A stretch of DNA of 64,000 bases from positions 682,001 to 746,000 of the forward strand of contig CAWIJO010000002.1 of assembly GCA_963836355.1 (NCBI GenBank). Reading direction: 5' to 3'. Below are positions 45,047 to 53,282 of the stretch, in pieces. The first letter of the stretch is position 1, and every line of letters starts with the position of its first letter. Source of the stretch: Palsa-506 sp963836355 (GTDB taxonomy: Bacteria; Actinomycetota; Actinomycetes; Streptosporangiales; Streptosporangiaceae). Under the pieces are notes generated by a model. The model had not been told where the DNA came from. It searched no databases and worked only from the letters and a program-made list of their open reading frames with translations. Made by a program: the position numbers and the translations under genes.

Positions 45047-46264
45047 ATGAAGATCGCACTCGTCGCGGAGCAGGCCAGTCAGCACCCCGCCGTTCGCAGC
45101 GCGACGGCAGCCGAAGGCGGCAACCAGGCTCGCGGGCTTTCCACCCTTGCCCGGACGCTCGGCGGGCTCGGGCATCAGGTCACCATCTACGCGCGGAAGG
45201 ACGCCCAGGGACTTCCCGCCAGGACTCAGCTGGCTCCGGGGGTGACGGTCGAGCACCTGCAGGCCGGCCCGGCCAAGCGGCTGCCGGATGACAAGGTCCT
45301 GCCGCACATGGCGGCGTTCAGTGGCCGGCTGGCACAATCCTGGCGCCAGCAGGTGCCGGATGTCGTGCATGCTCACTTCTGGACCGGCGGCCTCGCAGCG
45401 CTGGCGGCGACCCGCGACGTCCGGGTGCCCGTTGCGCAGACCTTCCACTCGCTCGGCACCGCCGAGCGGCGCCACTATGGCACGCTGCCGGGCGGATCCG
45501 AGGCGAGGCTGCGGCTGGAGAGCCTGATCGGCCGCAGTGTCAGCGCCGTCCTCGCCAGCTCATCCGGCGAGATGTCCGAGCTTGCCCGGCTCGGCGTGCC
45601 GCGGACGTCCATCAAGGTGGTTCCGTACGGTGTCGATACCGACGAGTTCCTGCCGGATGGCCCGGTAGCGCGGCGCAGCAGCCGGCCGAGGCTGCTCGCG
45701 GTCGCGCCGCTCACCGAGCGCTCCGGGCTGGACGTGATAATCCGCGCGATGGCCGACGTGCCCCGCTGCGAGCTCGTCATCGTCGGCGGCCCGCCGCGTT
45801 CGGAGCTGGGCAAGGAGCCCGTATACCGCAGCCTGGTCCGGCTGGCAGACCAGCTTGGGATTGCCGACCGGATCGTCTTCGCCGGCCAGGTCAGCCGGGC
45901 CCGGATGCCCGCGCTGCTCCGCTCCGCGGATCTGCTGGTGCACACCGCGCTGTACGAGCCGTTCGGCATGGTCCCGCTCGAGGCGATGGCTTGCGGCACG
46001 CCGGTGATGGCTGCCGCGGGCGGCAGTCATCAGGACACGATCGTGGACGGCACAACCGGCGTGCTGGTCCGGCCGGGACAGCCTGCCGCGCTAGCCCGGC
46101 AGGTACGCCGGCTGCTGGCCAGCCCAATGCTGCTGCAGGGATACGGGATCGCGGCGGCCGACCGCGCCCGCGCTCGGTACTCCTGGGAGCGGATCGGCCG
46201 GGAGACCCTCGTTGTCTATGAGCGGTTGCTGCAGCAGCAGCATCAGCTACCTGCCGCCGCCTGA
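45047..46264 (+). CDS. GT4-family glycosyltransferase
   Basis: Retaining GT-B glycosyltransferase. From ATG 45047 (AAGGAG 8 bases upstream) 405 residues: the N-domain begins MKIALVAEQASQHP with the glycine-rich loop EGGNQARGLSTLARTLGG, then DVVHAHFWTGGLAAL. The C-domain has VPYGVDTDEFLP and the signature EPFGMVPLEAMACGTPVMA with two Glu residues 8 apart that bind the nucleotide sugar. Resembles MshA-like and other sugar-nucleotide GT4 proteins; acceptor cannot be told. Frame upstream to 44882 is not used. Confidence 0.9.
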   Translation: MKIALVAEQASQHPAVRSATAAEGGNQARGLSTLARTLGGLGHQVTIYARKDAQGLPARTQLAPGVTVEHLQAGPAKRLPDDKVLPHMAAFSGRLAQSWRQQVPDVVHAHFWTGGLAALAATRDVRVPVAQTFHSLGTAERRHYGTLPGGSEARLRLESLIGRSVSAVLASSSGEMSELARLGVPRTSIKVVPYGVDTDEFLPDGPVARRSSRPRLLAVAPLTERSGLDVIIRAMADVPRCELVIVGGPPRSELGKEPVYRSLVRLADQLGIADRIVFAGQVSRARMPALLRSADLLVHTALYEPFGMVPLEAMACGTPVMAAAGGSHQDTIVDGTTGVLVRPGQPAALARQVRRLLASPMLLQGYGIAAADRARARYSWERIGRETLVVYERLLQQQHQLPAAA

Positions 46265-47047
46265 TCATCGGGCTGCGGCGCACGCGGGCGTCCGGTGGAC
46301 TGCAGTCCCTGGGCGCCCGCGGGCCGTTGTCCCGGGCCGCTGACCGACCGGTGCGCCTTGATGATGGTCCTGGCGACTTCGGTCACCTTTATGTGCCGGG
46401 TCTGAGACGTCTGCCGCATCCGGTCGAAGGCTTCCCGTGCGCTGCAGCCGAGGGCGTGCATCAAGAATCCCCTTGGCCTGATCCACGAGGGTCCGCGACT
46501 CGGCTGCCTCGCGAAGCTGCAGCGCCGTCCGCTGCGAGTCACCATAGATCGATGCGTTGCCCATCGTCGCGCCGCCGAACGCGACGAGCAGCTCAGCGAG
46601 GGCCACCCGCTCCAGATCCAGCGACCGCGGCCGCGCGCCGAACAGCGACAGCATCAGCGTCATCGGGCCGAACTGATGCACCAGCGTGACCGAGCACCGG
46701 ACACCGCGGCAGAGTGCGGCGCTCGCGTATTCCGGCCACCTCTCCTCGGTGAGGCTGTCCGCTGAAGTGACGACCTCGCCGGCCGCCAGCGCGGTCGCCC
46801 ACGGCCCGGTGCGCTTGTTCCAGGCAAGCTCGAACAGATCGGCCAGATCCGGGTGGGTAGCGGCCATCTCGACCGGCTCACCGTCCCGCCAGAGCGCCGA
46901 CGTAGCCCCCGAGCACGCGGGTACCTGGCGGGCGGCGAGAACCGCCAGCCGGTGCAGCGACCTGATATCGGAGGCGTCCGCGATGCTCAGCAGCTCAGCG
47001 GCTTCGCGCGCCAGTTCCTGGGTGACGTTCTGGTCAAGCATCGCCAC
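46243..47047 (-). CDS. GAF-ANTAR response protein, frame broken once near 46465
   Basis: RNA-binding antitermination regulator with a sensor domain. N-terminal GAF-like domain (residues 1 to about 165: DIRSLHRLAVLAARQVPACSG, ... FGPMTLMLSLFGARPRSLDL) leads to LVDQAKGI. The ANTAR helices then continue in the next frame, LMHALGCSAREAFDRMRQTSQ and EVARTIIKAHRS. One extra base lies at 46461-46470 (ATTCTTGATG should be ATTCTGATG or ATTTTGATG). The in-frame alternative end destroys ANTAR. The repaired protein is about 267 residues, the normal GAF-ANTAR length. The 3' end overlaps the convergent GT4 gene by 22 bases. Confidence 0.85.
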
Positions 47048-47201
47048 CTCCGGCGCCTGGAAGCAGGACGAACGCAGCCATTCTTAACACACCGCGCCCC
47101 GCAATGCGACATCCCGCCCAGTTCGGCCGGCTGCCGGGCTGGCCAGCATAGGCCACGCTGCCGCCCGCCCGGTCACGACCGCCCCGCATGCACCCGGGCA
47201 G

Positions 47202-48242
47202 TTACCCGGCCAGATCCCGGACCTGCTCGATCAGCCGAACCCTTTCGTGGTGGGTAGCGGCCAGCGGCGTGACGTTGAGCGTCGTGACACCGGACTCGCG
47301 CATGGCCGCAACCCGTTCCGCCACCAGGGACCGCGGCCCGATCAGTGATATCCCGGCCAGCAACGAGGACGGCACGAGCGCTGCGGCCTCGTCCTTGCGG
47401 CCGGCCAGGTAAGCGTCCTGGATAGCGGCCGCCTCGCTCGCATAGCCGAACCGCACCGCCAGCTCGTAGTAGAAATTGCGGCCCCTTGCGCCCATCCCGC
47501 CGATGTACAGCGCGAGCATCGGCCGGCCCAGTTCCCGGTAGCCGATCACGTCCTCGCCGATGGCCAGTCCAGCCTGCGCGACCACATCGAGCGGCCCGAT
47601 GGACGGATCCCGACGCGCGGCGCCGGCCGCAAGCGGAGCGCCCCAGACCGAGGCGGCCTTCTCCGGAAAGTAGAAAATCGGCTCCCAGCCCTCGGCCAGC
47701 TCGGCGGCCAGCTCGACGTTCTTCGGCCCGAGTGCGGCAACCACGATCGGGATCCGCTCCCGGACCGGATGGTTGATCAGCTTGAGCGGCTTGCCGAGGC
47801 CAGTTCCCTGATCCGGCGGCAGCGGGATCGTGTAGTACCGCCCGGAATACTGCAGCCGCTCGCGCCGCCACACGCTGCGGCAGATCTCGATGATCTCGCG
47901 GGTACGGCCGACTGGCGCGTCATAGGGCACGCCGTGCCAGCCCTCAATCACCTGCGGGCCGGATGCCCCGATGCCGAGCGTGAACCGGCCGCCGGACACG
48001 TAGTCGAGCCCGGCTGCCGTCATTGCGGTGAGCGTCGGCGTCCTGGTGTACAGCTGCAGGATGCCGGACGCGATCTGCAGCCGCTCGGTCTTCGCGGCGA
48101 TGAAACCGAGCTGGCTGACCGCGTCATAGCTGTACGCCTCGGGGACGAACACAATGTCGAGCCCGGCCGTCTCGTAGTCGGCGAGCTCGGTCACTGTCTC
48201 GGCGAATCCGCTTGCGTAGCTCAGGGACATCCCGATGCGCAT
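47202..48242 (-). CDS. LLM-class F420-dependent oxidoreductase
   Basis: Luciferase-like TIM-barrel enzyme of the F420-dependent family. 346 residues: N-terminal GMSLSYASGFAETVTELADY, ETAGLDIVFVPEAYSYDAVS, SGILQLYTRTPTLTAMTAAGLD, GRFTLGIGASGPQVIEGWHG and VGRTREIIEICRSVWRRE. Such enzymes reduce or oxidise varied substrates with coenzyme F420 or FMN; the substrate is unknown. Stands alone downstream of the GAF-ANTAR gene with a 154-base gap. Confidence 0.9.
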   Translation of the reverse strand: MRIGMSLSYASGFAETVTELADYETAGLDIVFVPEAYSYDAVSQLGFIAAKTERLQIASGILQLYTRTPTLTAMTAAGLDYVSGGRFTLGIGASGPQVIEGWHGVPYDAPVGRTREIIEICRSVWRRERLQYSGRYYTIPLPPDQGTGLGKPLKLINHPVRERIPIVVAALGPKNVELAAELAEGWEPIFYFPEKAASVWGAPLAAGAARRDPSIGPLDVVAQAGLAIGEDVIGYRELGRPMLALYIGGMGARGRNFYYELAVRFGYASEAAAIQDAYLAGRKDEAAALVPSSLLAGISLIGPRSLVAERVAAMRESGVTTLNVTPLAATHHERVRLIEQVRDLAG

Positions 48243-48414
48243 TCAGCCACGCCTTTCGCCGTCGGAGCGCGGCCAGGTCACGGCCGGCCGCACTGTCCAG
48301 GGTAGGGGCGCAAACGTGACCCGGCCAGTCAGCACGACTCCGGCAGCTCCGGCCCGGCAGTGCGGAAACCGGCAGCGCACCGTGACCGACGGCGCTGGGC
48401 CCTAGCCCGGCGGG

Positions 48415-48846
48415 CTAGATCAGCGCGGCGATGGCTCGGAGGGCGAGCTGGTAGGACAGGATCCCGAAGCCGGCGACCGTGCCGTCAGCCACGCCGGCCA
48501 CGACCGAATTGTGGCGGAACGACTCGCGCGCGGCCGGGTTGGACAGGTGCACCTCGACCAGCGGCGCGGTGCGCATCGCCAGGGCATCCCGGAGCGCGTA
48601 GGAGTAATGGGTGAAGGCGGCCGGGTTCAGCACTACCGGGGTCCTCGCGTCGGCTGCCGCATGCACCCAGCTGACCAGTTCTGCCTCGTCGTCTGTCTGC
48701 CTGACCTGCACGTCGAGCCCGAGATCCCGGCCCGCCTGCTGGCAGGCGGCGGTCAGCTCGGCTACGGATGCCGTGCCGTACACCTCAGGCTCGCGGGCGC
48801 CGAGCCGCCCGAGATTCGGCCCGTTCAGCACCAGGACTTGCCTCAT
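48415..48846 (-). CDS. aroQ: Type II 3-dehydroquinate dehydratase
   Basis: Shikimate pathway, dehydrates 3-dehydroquinate. From ATG 48846 (ATGA overlap with the aroB stop) 143 residues: VLVLNGPNLGRLGAREPEVYG with the catalytic Tyr and Arg, NPAAFTHYSYALRDAL (His), VEVHLSNPAAREFR-type region (EVHLSNPAARESFRHNSV) and GTVAGFGILSYQLAL. Last of the aroC-K-B-Q set; genes sit in reading order with overlaps. Confidence 0.96.
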   Translation of the reverse strand: MRQVLVLNGPNLGRLGAREPEVYGTASVAELTAACQQAGRDLGLDVQVRQTDDEAELVSWVHAAADARTPVVLNPAAFTHYSYALRDALAMRTAPLVEVHLSNPAARESFRHNSVVAGVADGTVAGFGILSYQLALRAIAALI

Positions 48847-49922
48847 CGGCCGCACACCTCCGCGTATGCCTGCGCCAGCAGTTCTTCCGGCGGGTCGTCA
48901 AGAATGCCGGGCCGGGCCAGCCCGTCGAGAACCACCAGCCGCAGTCGCGCGCCGCGGGCCTTCTTGTCGACCGCCATCGCGTCCCGCAATCCGGGCCATG
49001 CCCCGGCCCGGTAGCTGACCGGCAGCCCGGTGGCGGCGAGCACCCGGCGGTGCCGGTCCGCAGTCGCGGCATCCAGCCGGCCGGCCAGCCTGGCCACTGC
49101 GGCCGCGTAGACCATGCCGACCGATACCGCCTCGCCGTGCCTGATCCGGTAGTGCTCCGCCCGCTCGATGGCATGGCCGAGCGTGTGACCATAGTTCAGC
49201 ATCTCCCGCGGGCCGGCCTCGCGCAGGTCGGCCGACACGACCGCCGCCTTCATCCGCACCGCCCGCTCGACCAGCTCACGCTCGTCCCGGCCGGACGGTG
49301 CCGCCGCGCCGGCCGGATCGGCCTCGACCAGGTCGAGTATCGCCGGATCGGCGATGAACCCGGCCTTGATCACCTCGGCCAGCCCGCTGCGGTACTCGGC
49401 GGCAGGCAGCGTGGCCAGCGCCGCCAGGTCGGCGAGCACGCCGGTCGGCGGGTAGAACGCGCCGACCAGGTTCTTGCCCGCCGGGATGTTGACGGCTGTC
49501 TTGCCGCCGATCGCGGCATCGACGACGCCGAGCAAGGTGGTTGGCACGAGCACGTGCCGGATGCCGCGCAGCCAGCATGCCGCGGTGAAACCGGCCAGGT
49601 CGGTGACCGCTCCGCCGCCCACTCCGACTATCGCATCGGACCTGGTGACCCGGCGTGCCGCCAGCCGCGACCAGAGACCGGCCGCCACCTCGATGTCCTT
49701 GGCCGCCTCGCCGTCCGGCACCGGCTCGGCATGCACGATGTAGCCGGCCTCGGCGAGTACCTGGCAGGCGGGCCTGGTGATCCCGGCCAGGCCGCCGGCG
49801 TGCACCACCACCACCGTGCGGGCATCCTTGCCCACCAGCGACGGCAGCTCGCCGAGTACGCCAGTGCCCACGACCACTTCATACGGGCGCTCGCCGCCCA
49901 CCGAAATGCGGGTCACGCTCAC
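48843..49922 (-). CDS. aroB: 3-dehydroquinate synthase
   Basis: NAD- and metal-dependent second shikimate-pathway enzyme. 359 residues: VVVHAGGLAGITRPACQVL, GDGEAAKDIEV-type segment (PVPDGEAAKDIEVAAGLW), the glycine-rich NAD loop VGVGGGAVTDLAGFTAACWLRGI, KTAVNIPAGKNLVGAFYPP, LAEVIKAGFI and the metal-binding NYGHTLGHAIE and HGEAVSVGM. GTG/ATG-type overlap with aroK at 49919-49922, and with aroQ. Confidence 0.97.
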   Translation of the reverse strand: MSVTRISVGGERPYEVVVGTGVLGELPSLVGKDARTVVVVHAGGLAGITRPACQVLAEAGYIVHAEPVPDGEAAKDIEVAAGLWSRLAARRVTRSDAIVGVGGGAVTDLAGFTAACWLRGIRHVLVPTTLLGVVDAAIGGKTAVNIPAGKNLVGAFYPPTGVLADLAALATLPAAEYRSGLAEVIKAGFIADPAILDLVEADPAGAAAPSGRDERELVERAVRMKAAVVSADLREAGPREMLNYGHTLGHAIERAEHYRIRHGEAVSVGMVYAAAVARLAGRLDAATADRHRRVLAATGLPVSYRAGAWPGLRDAMAVDKKARGARLRLVVLDGLARPGILDDPPEELLAQAYAEVCGR

Positions 49923-50440
49923 TGGCTGGCATCCGCCCGGTCGAGCTCGCGGGCGATCTCGTCCGCCACCTCGGCGGGTGACCGGCTGTCGGTGCCGACG
50001 GTGCGCCAGGCAAGCCCGGCGTAGACCGGCAGCCGCTGGTCAAGAAGCGCCTTCAGCTGCGCCCTCGGGTTGCCGAGCAAGAGCGGCCGCGCGCTGTTCA
50101 GGCCGACCCGCTTCGCCGCCGCGGCGAAACCTGTTTCCAGGTAGACAACTCGCTGGGCGGCCAGCAGCCGCCGGTTGCCGGGGTCGAGCACGGAGCCGCC
50201 GCCGAGGGCAAGCACCCCCAGATGAGCGGTGACGCCAGTTGCCACCGCGTCGCGTTCCAATGCGCGGAAGGCCGGCTCGCCGTCATCGATGAAAATATCC
50301 CCGACCGGCTTGCCCGCTGCCTCCTCGATGACGGCGTCGGTATCGAGGAAGGCGACGCCGAGCAGCCCGGCCAGCAGCGGCCCCACCGTCGACTTGCCCG
50401 CGCCCGGCGGGCCGATCAGGATCGCGGCCGGGCCGCTCAT
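49919..50440 (-). CDS. aroK: Shikimate kinase
   Basis: Phosphorylates shikimate. 173 residues: P-loop IGPPGAGKSTVGPLLAGLLG, shikimate-binding DTDAVIEEAAGKPVGDIF with the DxD, EPAFRALERDAVA (Arg), GGGSVLDPGNRRLL, and the lid region NSARPLLLGNPRAQLKALLDQR. Overlaps the aroC stop at 50437-50440 and aroB at 49919-49922, so the operon is coupled throughout. Confidence 0.96.
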   Translation of the reverse strand: MSGPAAILIGPPGAGKSTVGPLLAGLLGVAFLDTDAVIEEAAGKPVGDIFIDDGEPAFRALERDAVATGVTAHLGVLALGGGSVLDPGNRRLLAAQRVVYLETGFAAAAKRVGLNSARPLLLGNPRAQLKALLDQRLPVYAGLAWRTVGTDSRSPAEVADEIARELDRADASQ

Positions 50441-51615
50441 GAGATCACCAGCGATTTCAGGTAACCGCGCAGGTTGCGCGCTGTCTCCGCGGCCGAGTCG
50501 CCGCCAAACTTCTCGATCGCCGCGTCCGCGAGCACCAGCGCCGCCATCGCCTCGGCAACCACCCCAGCGGCTGGCACCGCCGTCACGTCGCTGCGCTGGT
50601 TGATCGCCTTCGCGGGCGCGCCGGTGCGCACGTCCACCGTGGCCAGCGCCCTGGGCACCGTGGAGATGGGCTTCATCGCCGCGCGCAGCCGGACCGGCTC
50701 GCCGGTGCTCATCCCGCCCTCGATCCCGCCTGCCCGGTTCGTGCGCCTGCGGATTCCGTCCGGGCCGCCGTCGATCTCGTCGTGCGCCGCGGAACCCCGC
50801 CGCCGGGCAGTGGCGAAGCCATCGCCGACCTCGACGCCCTTGATCGCGTGGATGCTCATCAGCGCCCCGGCCAGCCGGCCGTCCAGCCGCCGGTCCCAGT
50901 GCACGTAACTGCCCAGTCCCGGCGGCAGCCCGTAGCAGAGGACCTCGACGATGCCGCCGAGCGTATCGCCGTCCTTGCGGGCTTCATCGATCTCGGCCTG
51001 CATCGCGGCGCTGGCCGCGGGATCCAGGCAGCGCACCGGGTCACTGTCCACCCGGGCGGCGTCGGCCGGGCCGGGCATAACCCCGTCCGGGGCGCTGACC
51101 GGGCCGATGGCCACCACATGGCTGACTACCTGGACGCCGATGACCTGCTGCAGGAAGCGGCGGGCGAGCTCGCCGAGGGCTACCCGCGCCGCAGTCTCCC
51201 GCGCGCTGGCCCGCTCCAGCACCGGACGGGCATCGTCATGGCCGTACTTCTGCATGCCCGCCAGGTCGGCATGGCCAGGACGGGGCCTGGTCAGCGGCGC
51301 GGCGCGGGCAAGGTCGGCGAGCCCGGCCTGCTGCACCGGGTCCGGTGACATCACCACGTCCCACTTCGGCCACTCGGAGTTCGCCACCCGGATCGTGACC
51401 GGACCGCCGAGAGTGCTGCCGTGCCGCACCCCGCCGGTGATCTCGGCCGCGTCCTGCTCGAACTTCATCCGGGCGCCGCGGCCGTATCCGGCCCGCCGCC
51501 TGGCCAGCGCGGCGGCAACGTCGGGCGTGCTGATCAGCACCCCGGCGGGCATCCCCTCGCAGATCGCGACGAGCGCCCGGCCATGCGATTCACCCGCGGT
51601 CAGCCAGCGCAGCAT
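50437..51615 (-). CDS. aroC: Chorismate synthase
   Basis: FMN-dependent last enzyme of the shikimate pathway. 392 residues from ATG 51615 (GGGAGG upstream); the frame is open far beyond but that part is not coding. Signatures: LRWLTAGESHGRALVAICEG (signature 1), ARRRAGYGRGARMKFEQD, RPRPGHADLAGMQKYGHDD, RASARETAARVALGEL, RAGGIEGGMSTGEP and VPRALATVDVRTG and RSDVTAVPAAGVVAEAM. First gene of the aro operon. Confidence 0.97.
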   Translation of the reverse strand: MLRWLTAGESHGRALVAICEGMPAGVLISTPDVAAALARRRAGYGRGARMKFEQDAAEITGGVRHGSTLGGPVTIRVANSEWPKWDVVMSPDPVQQAGLADLARAAPLTRPRPGHADLAGMQKYGHDDARPVLERASARETAARVALGELARRFLQQVIGVQVVSHVVAIGPVSAPDGVMPGPADAARVDSDPVRCLDPAASAAMQAEIDEARKDGDTLGGIVEVLCYGLPPGLGSYVHWDRRLDGRLAGALMSIHAIKGVEVGDGFATARRRGSAAHDEIDGGPDGIRRRTNRAGGIEGGMSTGEPVRLRAAMKPISTVPRALATVDVRTGAPAKAINQRSDVTAVPAAGVVAEAMAALVLADAAIEKFGGDSAAETARNLRGYLKSLVIS

Positions 51616-51698
51616 GAGAGAAATCCTCCCACGCGGCCCGTCCCGCCTCGCCCGGCGGCGGCGCTGCCTGGCGTGTCGGCTGGGCTGGGCAGCCCGTT

Positions 51699-52499
51699 TC
51701 AAATCTGCGGTGACTGCCCTGGCGGCGGGCTGATCACGATCTCGATCCCCCGGCGCAGCCTGCTGCCGAGCCTGGCCATGATGGCCGTCGCGGCACCGGC
51801 GGCCAGTTCGGCCGCGGCGGCCCGGCGGTCCGGCGAGATGACCAGCTCGACGGCCAGGTCGCTGTCCGGCCCGCCAGGCAGCAGCCGGGCGAAGCCAATC
51901 GCGTGCTGCCCGCTCAGGGCGCGGGTTACCTCGGCTAGCACGTCCGGATCCGCGTGCGGCAGCGGAACGGGCCGGCCGTCGGCGAGGGCTGCCAGCCGCG
52001 CGCCGTCGATCGCGACCGGGACCGGGCCGGCGATGTCGAGCACCACGGCGGTTGAGCCAGTGGCGGCGCTCTGCCACACGCGGCTTGCCTCGACTGGTAC
52101 CGGCCGGGCGGCTGGCTGCCACCTGACCAGGGCGTCGAGGCAGGTGAACGCCGGCATCGCGGGGCGGCCATCGTGCCCGACCAGGGTGGGAACGCTCATT
52201 TCGCTGGCCCGCTCAGGGCCGCCGGGCGCAATGCGGCGAGCGCCGCCGAGCCCGGATGCGGCTTCGCAGCCGGGCTCGGCGGCGGCTGAGGTAACGACGG
52301 GGGGGGCCGCGGTGCCGCCGGAGTCCTTCGCCGGGCTGGCTACCACGGGAACCAGCAGCCGGACCCGGGACAGCGCAGTCAGCGCGGCATGCTCGCTGCC
52401 CGCGCCCGACGCAAGGGCGGCAAGCGCGGCGGCAGCGGCCGGGTCGGCCGATCCGTTGTCTGCAGCGAAGCGACTATCCCCGCTGCTCAGCCCAGGCAC
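51699..52499 (-). CDS. SseB-family protein
   Basis: Actinobacterial protein with an SseB N-terminal-like domain; function unknown. From GTG 52499 (VPGLSSGDSRFAADNG) about 266 residues: ALTALSRVRLLVPVVAS, MSVPTLVGHDGRPAMPAFT, CLDALVRWQPAARPVPVEA, VLDIAGPVPVAIDGARLAALADG. The frame extends upstream to 52676 but without family similarity; the start is not settled. 83 bases upstream of aroC on the same strand. Confidence 0.8.
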   Translation of the reverse strand: MPGLSSGDSRFAADNGSADPAAAAALAALASGAGSEHAALTALSRVRLLVPVVASPAKDSGGTAAPPVVTSAAAEPGCEAASGLGGARRIAPGGPERASEMSVPTLVGHDGRPAMPAFTCLDALVRWQPAARPVPVEASRVWQSAATGSTAVVLDIAGPVPVAIDGARLAALADGRPVPLPHADPDVLAEVTRALSGQHAIGFARLLPGGPDSDLAVELVISPDRRAAAAELAAGAATAIMARLGSRLRRGIEIVISPPPGQSPQI

Positions 52500-52546
52500 T
52501 GGCCTACTGTAGTTCGTCCGGCTGTGGTTCGGCCGGCTCGCTAACC

Positions 52547-52660
52547 GGCCAGCGGCGTGACTCGGGCCGCAATGCAGCCCCGCCAGCGCCGATGTCCCGC
52601 CAGCGGCGTCGTCCGCCAGTGGCGCAAGGCCCCCGCGAGCGGCGTAGCCTCGCCAGCGGC
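52547..52660. repeat. Irregular CGCCAGCGGCGT repeats in the sseB / hypothetical gene gap
   Basis: Six near-copies of a palindromic CGCCAGCGGCGT-type motif start near 52547, 52581, 52598, 52614, 52634 and 52651 (several spaced 16-20 bases). Each has CGCC...GGCG inverted ends. They lie in the region between divergent genes starting at 52499 and 52794. A second short palindrome AGTCTC-TT-GAGACT (52753-52766) lies closer to the plus-strand gene. Operator function is a guess. Confidence 0.5.
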
Positions 52661-52793
52661 CAGCCGCAGCCGCCATCGCGCCGCGCCGCGCACCCCGGGC
52701 GTTCGGCTGGCCAGTAAGCCGAAGCAGTTGAGGACGTATTTCCCGATATGAGAGTCTCTTGAGACTGCATCGGAGTCTGCCCTGGGGGAGCGC

Positions 52794-53279
52794 GTGCGCG
52801 AGGTCGAGCCAGGAACCAGGCCCATCCGGCCGGGTACGCTGATGCAGAAGGCGATCCCGCCCCGGCTGGTGGAGCCATATCTGACTGGCCGGCGCTCGGT
52901 GATCGCCGGATTCGTCTACCGGGTACAGGACAGCACATTCGATGACCCTGCTGAGTTTTACGAAGCGCTTGACCTCCGATACGAGGGCTCTGGCTTCGCG
53001 CCGGATTTATCGGAGGTGTACTTCCTGCGCTGGAGCGCGGTGGCCGTCGGCTCCTACCAGATTCCATACGCACCGGAAAACGGCGGCGACTGGCGCGGCA
53101 AGCCGCCGTTCACCGGAACTGGCTTCACGTCATCGCGGGCCCGCAGGGTCGCGGAGTATTTCACCGATCCGATTCCGGTGCCGGTCGGTGCCGAGATGTA
53201 CCGCATCACCCGGCGCGCGGAAGAGTTCATCGCCCGGTTCGACGGCCAGGTGTGGCTGCGCCCGTCCGGAGGGATCTGA
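52794..53279 (+). CDS. Hypothetical protein, first of a two-gene unit
   Basis: 161 residues, not recognised. GTG 52794 after GGGGGAG; an ATG 16 codons later is an alternative start. No signal peptide or membrane helix. Sequence includes PGTLMQKAIPPRLVEPYLTG, VIAGFVYRVQDSTFDDPAEF, EVYFLRWSAVAVGSYQIPY and RITRRAEEFIARFDGQVWLRP; many aromatic residues suggest a compact alpha/beta fold. The next gene starts 3 bases after its stop, so the two are probably one unit. Confidence 0.75.
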   Translation: MREVEPGTRPIRPGTLMQKAIPPRLVEPYLTGRRSVIAGFVYRVQDSTFDDPAEFYEALDLRYEGSGFAPDLSEVYFLRWSAVAVGSYQIPYAPENGGDWRGKPPFTGTGFTSSRARRVAEYFTDPIPVPVGAEMYRITRRAEEFIARFDGQVWLRPSGGI

Positions 53280-53282
53280 GGC

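Noticed and set aside
50437..52122. aroC starting near 52122
   Set aside because: The N-terminal 170 codons are Arg/Ala/Gly-rich without family similarity and overlap the SseB-like gene in another phase; MLRWLTAGESHG at 51615 is the canonical start.
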